Origin: an uncultured Ruminiclostridium sp.
GTDB lineage: Bacteria; Bacillota; Clostridia; Oscillospirales; Acutalibacteraceae
Length of the DNA: 64,000 nt
Assembly: GCA_902490005.1 (NCBI GenBank)
Contig: CABUCM010000008.1
Coordinates: 16,455-80,454 of the forward strand
Reading direction: 5' to 3'
The notes beneath the pieces were generated by a model. That model worked only from the letters and a program-made list of their open reading frames with translations, ran no database searches and was not told the origin of the DNA. Made by a program: the position numbers and the translations under genes. Positions 60,768 through 64,000 of the stretch are shown here, piece by piece (within the stretch, counting starts at the first letter, position 1; every line of letters starts with the position of its first letter).

Positions 60768-63644
60768 TTATTCGTCTCTGCCGCAGCATTTCTTATACTT
60801 TTTACCGCTTCCGCAGGGACAAGGATCGTTCCGACCGACTTTTTTGCCCTTGCGGACAGTTTTGTTGGCGGAATCAGAACCGTCGGAGCCGCCGCTGGTA
60901 GCGGTGGGCTTTGCCACCTGTTCCCGCTTGGGGGCGATATACCGGGCCGGGGCCGGAGGCGGTACGGGAGCCTGGGGCTTATCGCCGGCACCGCCGGCGC
61001 CCTGAGGCTGGGCAGCGCCTGCGTTGGGAGCGTCAGGATTGGCCACCTGTTCTCTGGGAGGGGCTTTCTGCACCTGAAGCCGGAGGGTGAGCATCATTCT
61101 CGCGGTATCCTCCCGAATAGAGGCGATCATTTCATCGAACATATCGAAGCCCTCCAAACGGTATTCCACCACCGGGTCACGCTGGGCATAGGCCCGCAGG
61201 CGGATTCCCCGCTTCAGCTCTTCCATGGCGTCGATGTGGTCCATCCACTTGGTATCCACGTTTTTCAGCAGGACCACCCGCTCCAGCTCTCTCATCAAGG
61301 GAGCGCCAAAGACCTTTTCCCGGTTTTCATAGATGGCCTCCGCTTTTTTATCGATCTCGTCGACGACGTAATCCGCTTCCAGGTTTTCGATCTCAGAGGG
61401 GGCGAACTGAAGGTCATCCGGCCCAAGCAGCCAACCGCGGTAGTAATCCCGCAGGCCCTCCAGGTTCCATTCCTCCTTGGGGGTTTCGGCGGGCAGATAG
61501 GATTTTACCCTGGTTTCCACCGCCTGGCGCAGCATTTTGAGAATCTGCTCCTTCAGGTCCTTGCCGTCCAGCACTTCGTTGCGCTGGGCGTAAATGATTT
61601 CGCGCTGGCGGTTCATCACGTCGTCGTATTGCAGCACGTTTTTCCGGATGCCGAAGTTGCGGCTTTCCACCTTGCGCTGGGCGCTTTCAATGGAATTGGA
61701 AAGCACCTTGTTCTCAATGGGGACGTTTTCCTCCACGTTGAGCCGGTCCATGATGGCCTTCATCCGATCGCCGCCGAACAGGCGCATCAGGTCGTCCTCC
61801 ACGGACAGGTAGAACCGGGAGGTTCCGGGGTCGCCCTGGCGTCCGGAACGGCCTCTCAGCTGGTTATCGATCCGTCGGGATTCATGGCGCTCGGTGCCCA
61901 TGATAAACAGGCCGCCGGCCTTACGGACCTCTTCCGCCTCGGACTTGATGGCGTCTTTATATTTTTTATTGAGCTCCTGATAGGTTTTTCTGGCGTTGAT
62001 AATATCCTCGTTGTCCGTCTCGGCGAAGCCGGTGGCTTCCACGATCAATTCCTCGGGGACCTGCATCCGCCGCATCTCCGCCTTAGCCATATACTCGGCG
62101 TTGCCGCCCAGCATAATGTCCGTACCACGGCCGGCCATGTTGGTGGCGATGGTGACGGCGCCCTTTTTACCGGCCTGGGCGACGATCTCCGCTTCCTTGT
62201 CGTGGTATTTGGCGTTCAGCACCTCGTGCTTGACGCCCCGGCGCTTCAGCATTTTGCTCAGCAGCTCGGATTTTTCAATGGAAATGGTGCCCACCAGCAC
62301 CGGCTGGCCCTTTTCGTGGCACTGGATGATATCCTCGATCACCGCCTCGAATTTTCCCTTTTCCGTGCGGAAGATGCTGTCCGGCAGGTCGTTTCGGACC
62401 ATGGGCCGGTTGGTGGGGATCTCCACCACGTCCAGCTTATAGATTTCCCGGAATTCCTCTTCCTCGGTCATGGCGGTACCGGTCATGCCGGAAAGGCGGT
62501 TATACAGGCGGAAATAGTTCTGGAAGGTGATGGTGGCCAGGGTCTTGGACTCCCGGGCGACGGTGACCCCTTCCTTGGCCTCGATGGCCTGGTGAAGGCC
62601 CTCGTTGTACCGGCGGCCGTACATCAGGCGGCCGGTGAACTCGTCCACGATGATGACCTCGCCGTCCTTCACCACGTATTCGATATCCCGCTTCATTACG
62701 CCGTGGGCCTTGATGGCCTGGTTGATGTGGTGCTGTATGGTGATGTTGTCCGCGTCGGTCAGGTTGTCAATATTGAAATAAGCCTCCGCCTTCTTAACGC
62801 CGGAGGGGGTCAAAGTGGCGGTCTTGGCCTTTTCATCCACAATGTAGTCGGCGTCTTTATATAGCTCGTCGTTGTCCTCTTTTTCGTTGAGCTCCGCTAC
62901 CCTGGTTTCCTTCAGGGTTCTGGCGAACCGGTCGGCGAGGGTGTAAAGCTCGGTGGATTTATCCCCCTGGCCGGAAATAATCAAGGGCGTTCTGGCCTCG
63001 TCGATGAGGATGGAGTCCACCTCGTCCACGATGGCGAATACATGGTCCCGCTGCACCTTGTTTTCCTTATAGGTCACCATGTTGTCCCGCAGGTAATCAA
63101 AGCCCAGCTCATTGTTGGTGCCATAGGTAATATCCGCTTCATAGGCTTTCTTCCGTTCGCCGTTGTCCAGGTCATGGACGATCAGGCCCACGGTCAGCCC
63201 TAAGAAACGGTACAGCTTGCCCATCCACTCTGAGTCCCGGCGGGCAAGATAATCGTTCACCGTGACAATGTGGACGCCTTCGCCGGTGAGGCCGTGAAGG
63301 TAAGCGGGCAGGGTAGCCACCAGGGTCTTGCCTTCACCGGTTTTCATTTCCGCGATCCGGCCCTGATGAAGCACGATACCGCCGATAATCTGTACCGGGA
63401 AGTGGCGCATGCCCAGCACCCGGTCCGATGCCTCGCGGCAAACCGCGAACGCGTCGGGCAGGATGTCGTCCAAGGTCTCGCCGTTAGCCAGCCGGTCCCT
63501 TAAGATCCCGGTTTGCGCGGTGAGCTCCTCATCGGTCATATCCTTGTAGGTATCTTCCTTCATCAGCACCCGGTCGCAGATGGGCTGGATCCGCTTTAAT
63601 TCCCGTTTGCTGTAATTCCCAAACAGGGAGGCTAATACGTTCAT
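60768..63644 (-). CDS. secA: Protein translocase subunit SecA
   Basis: The 958-residue ATPase drives preprotein export through SecYEG. Nucleotide sites: AEMKTGEGKTLVATLPAYL (Walker A), IVDEVDSILIDEARTPLI (Walker B), TIATNMAGRGTDI and QLRGRSGRQGDPG. Preprotein-binding and helical scaffold regions follow. A proline/alanine-rich linker (PQAPVPPPAPARY) leads to the C-terminal zinc motif RNDPCPCGSGKKYKKCCG that binds SecB or ribosomes. ATG 63644 gives the standard N-terminus (MNVLASLFGN..KRELKRI); its ribosome site is weak. Confidence 0.97.
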   Translation of the reverse strand: MNVLASLFGNYSKRELKRIQPICDRVLMKEDTYKDMTDEELTAQTGILRDRLANGETLDDILPDAFAVCREASDRVLGMRHFPVQIIGGIVLHQGRIAEMKTGEGKTLVATLPAYLHGLTGEGVHIVTVNDYLARRDSEWMGKLYRFLGLTVGLIVHDLDNGERKKAYEADITYGTNNELGFDYLRDNMVTYKENKVQRDHVFAIVDEVDSILIDEARTPLIISGQGDKSTELYTLADRFARTLKETRVAELNEKEDNDELYKDADYIVDEKAKTATLTPSGVKKAEAYFNIDNLTDADNITIQHHINQAIKAHGVMKRDIEYVVKDGEVIIVDEFTGRLMYGRRYNEGLHQAIEAKEGVTVARESKTLATITFQNYFRLYNRLSGMTGTAMTEEEEFREIYKLDVVEIPTNRPMVRNDLPDSIFRTEKGKFEAVIEDIIQCHEKGQPVLVGTISIEKSELLSKMLKRRGVKHEVLNAKYHDKEAEIVAQAGKKGAVTIATNMAGRGTDIMLGGNAEYMAKAEMRRMQVPEELIVEATGFAETDNEDIINARKTYQELNKKYKDAIKSEAEEVRKAGGLFIMGTERHESRRIDNQLRGRSGRQGDPGTSRFYLSVEDDLMRLFGGDRMKAIMDRLNVEENVPIENKVLSNSIESAQRKVESRNFGIRKNVLQYDDVMNRQREIIYAQRNEVLDGKDLKEQILKMLRQAVETRVKSYLPAETPKEEWNLEGLRDYYRGWLLGPDDLQFAPSEIENLEADYVVDEIDKKAEAIYENREKVFGAPLMRELERVVLLKNVDTKWMDHIDAMEELKRGIRLRAYAQRDPVVEYRLEGFDMFDEMIASIREDTARMMLTLRLQVQKAPPREQVANPDAPNAGAAQPQGAGGAGDKPQAPVPPPAPARYIAPKREQVAKPTATSGGSDGSDSANKTVRKGKKVGRNDPCPCGSGKKYKKCCGRDE

Positions 63645-63768
63645 GCAAAAACCGCCATTCTCCGCATGGTTAAAATTGAACACTGTGAAAAGCCGGGCGC
63701 CTTCATGCGGCAAGGGCCGGGCTGAATAAATTGAAAGCAAACTGCAATATCAATATACAAGCTTTATT

Positions 63769-63777
63769 ATTATAACA
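63769..63777 (-). promoter_or_regulatory. Extended -10 promoter of secA
   Basis: Minus-strand TGTTATAAT (perfect TATAAT with TG), ~125 nt before the start codon; -35 candidate TTTATT. Confidence 0.5.
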
Positions 63778-63789
63778 TACAATTACGAA

Positions 63790-64000
63790 GAAATAAATCA
63801 TATTTTCCGTAAAATATGCAAGGAATATAAGAAAAAACCAGGCGCGAACAGCCGCGCAGAGGGGCGGATAAAGCGAAAAGCGCGCCGCGGAATCGGGCGG
63901 TTTATACAATAGAACAGATTATTTTAACTTGTTTATTAAATGTATTTATAATTAATAATGCAAAACAAAATAAAAATAAAAAATTATAATAAAAAATATT
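63790..64000. other. Window end, mostly AT-rich, no gene recognised
   Basis: The last ~100 bp are almost pure A and T, in sharp contrast to the coding DNA. This may be the upstream region of a gene beyond the window. I see no coding sequence. Confidence 0.4.

Overview
The window looks like the chromosome of a GC-rich, endospore-forming Clostridia member, probably Oscillospirales. This rests on Firmicutes-type Shine-Dalgarno sites and -35/-10 promoters, a ypeB spore-germination gene, a T-box leader on ilvB, a GGGtGRT/NifU-like pair and AbrB and Rrf2 regulators. No rRNA, tRNA, CRISPR array, prophage or intact insertion sequence was found. Genus cannot be decided from the sequence.

Layout. 1-7.5 kb is a sensory island: an Hpt protein, an edge-truncated kinase ATPase domain, a regulator with two GntR-type helix-turn-helix domains, a lipoprotein fusing a solute-binding domain to a 5'-nucleotidase C-terminal domain, and a hybrid histidine kinase. 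7.9-10.8 kb is an iron-sulfur group (GGGtGRT, NifU-like scaffold, divergent Mrp ATPase). 11-16.2 kb holds a GH13 glycosidase, a cytidylate-kinase-like protein, a NUDIX protein fused to a pyrophosphatase-like remnant, DAHP synthase and a TfoX-domain protein. 16.2-22 kb has an XRE/small-protein module, an Rrf2 regulator, a split UxaA-type lyase, and metY and cysK. The Rrf2 promoter and the metY promoter share an inverted-repeat operator, which defines a probable cysteine regulon.

22.7-30 kb is a minus-strand polyamine operon, speD-speA-speE-speB-carboxyspermidine dehydrogenase-carboxyspermidine decarboxylase. It encodes both known spermidine routes and follows a ~415-nt structured leader ending in an intrinsic terminator. 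30-36.4 kb holds ttcA, rplM-rpsI, small regulators, an HAD phosphatase and two-subunit fumarase. 36.5-43.2 kb holds a two-component system, small membrane and lipoproteins, phosphoglucomutase and fructokinase. 43.2-47.9 kb holds a GT-C glycosyltransferase with an FAD oxidoreductase, then a second copy of the XRE/small-protein module with three operator-like inverted repeats and a decayed XRE fragment.

48-58 kb holds ypeB and a branched-chain amino acid cluster: T-box, ilvB, ilvN, cimA, citrate synthase, a Crp/Fnr regulator and leuCD. Together these would make isoleucine by the citramalate route. 58-63.7 kb holds an MltG-like lytic transglycosylase, a YbaK-type deacylase, araD and secA.

The most unusual points are the polyamine leader RNA, the duplicated XRE/small-protein module, the solute-binding/nucleotidase lipoprotein beside a hybrid kinase, the pyrophosphatase-like/NUDIX fusion, and two places where the 3' end of a gene, stop codon included, is tandemly repeated just downstream of the gene.
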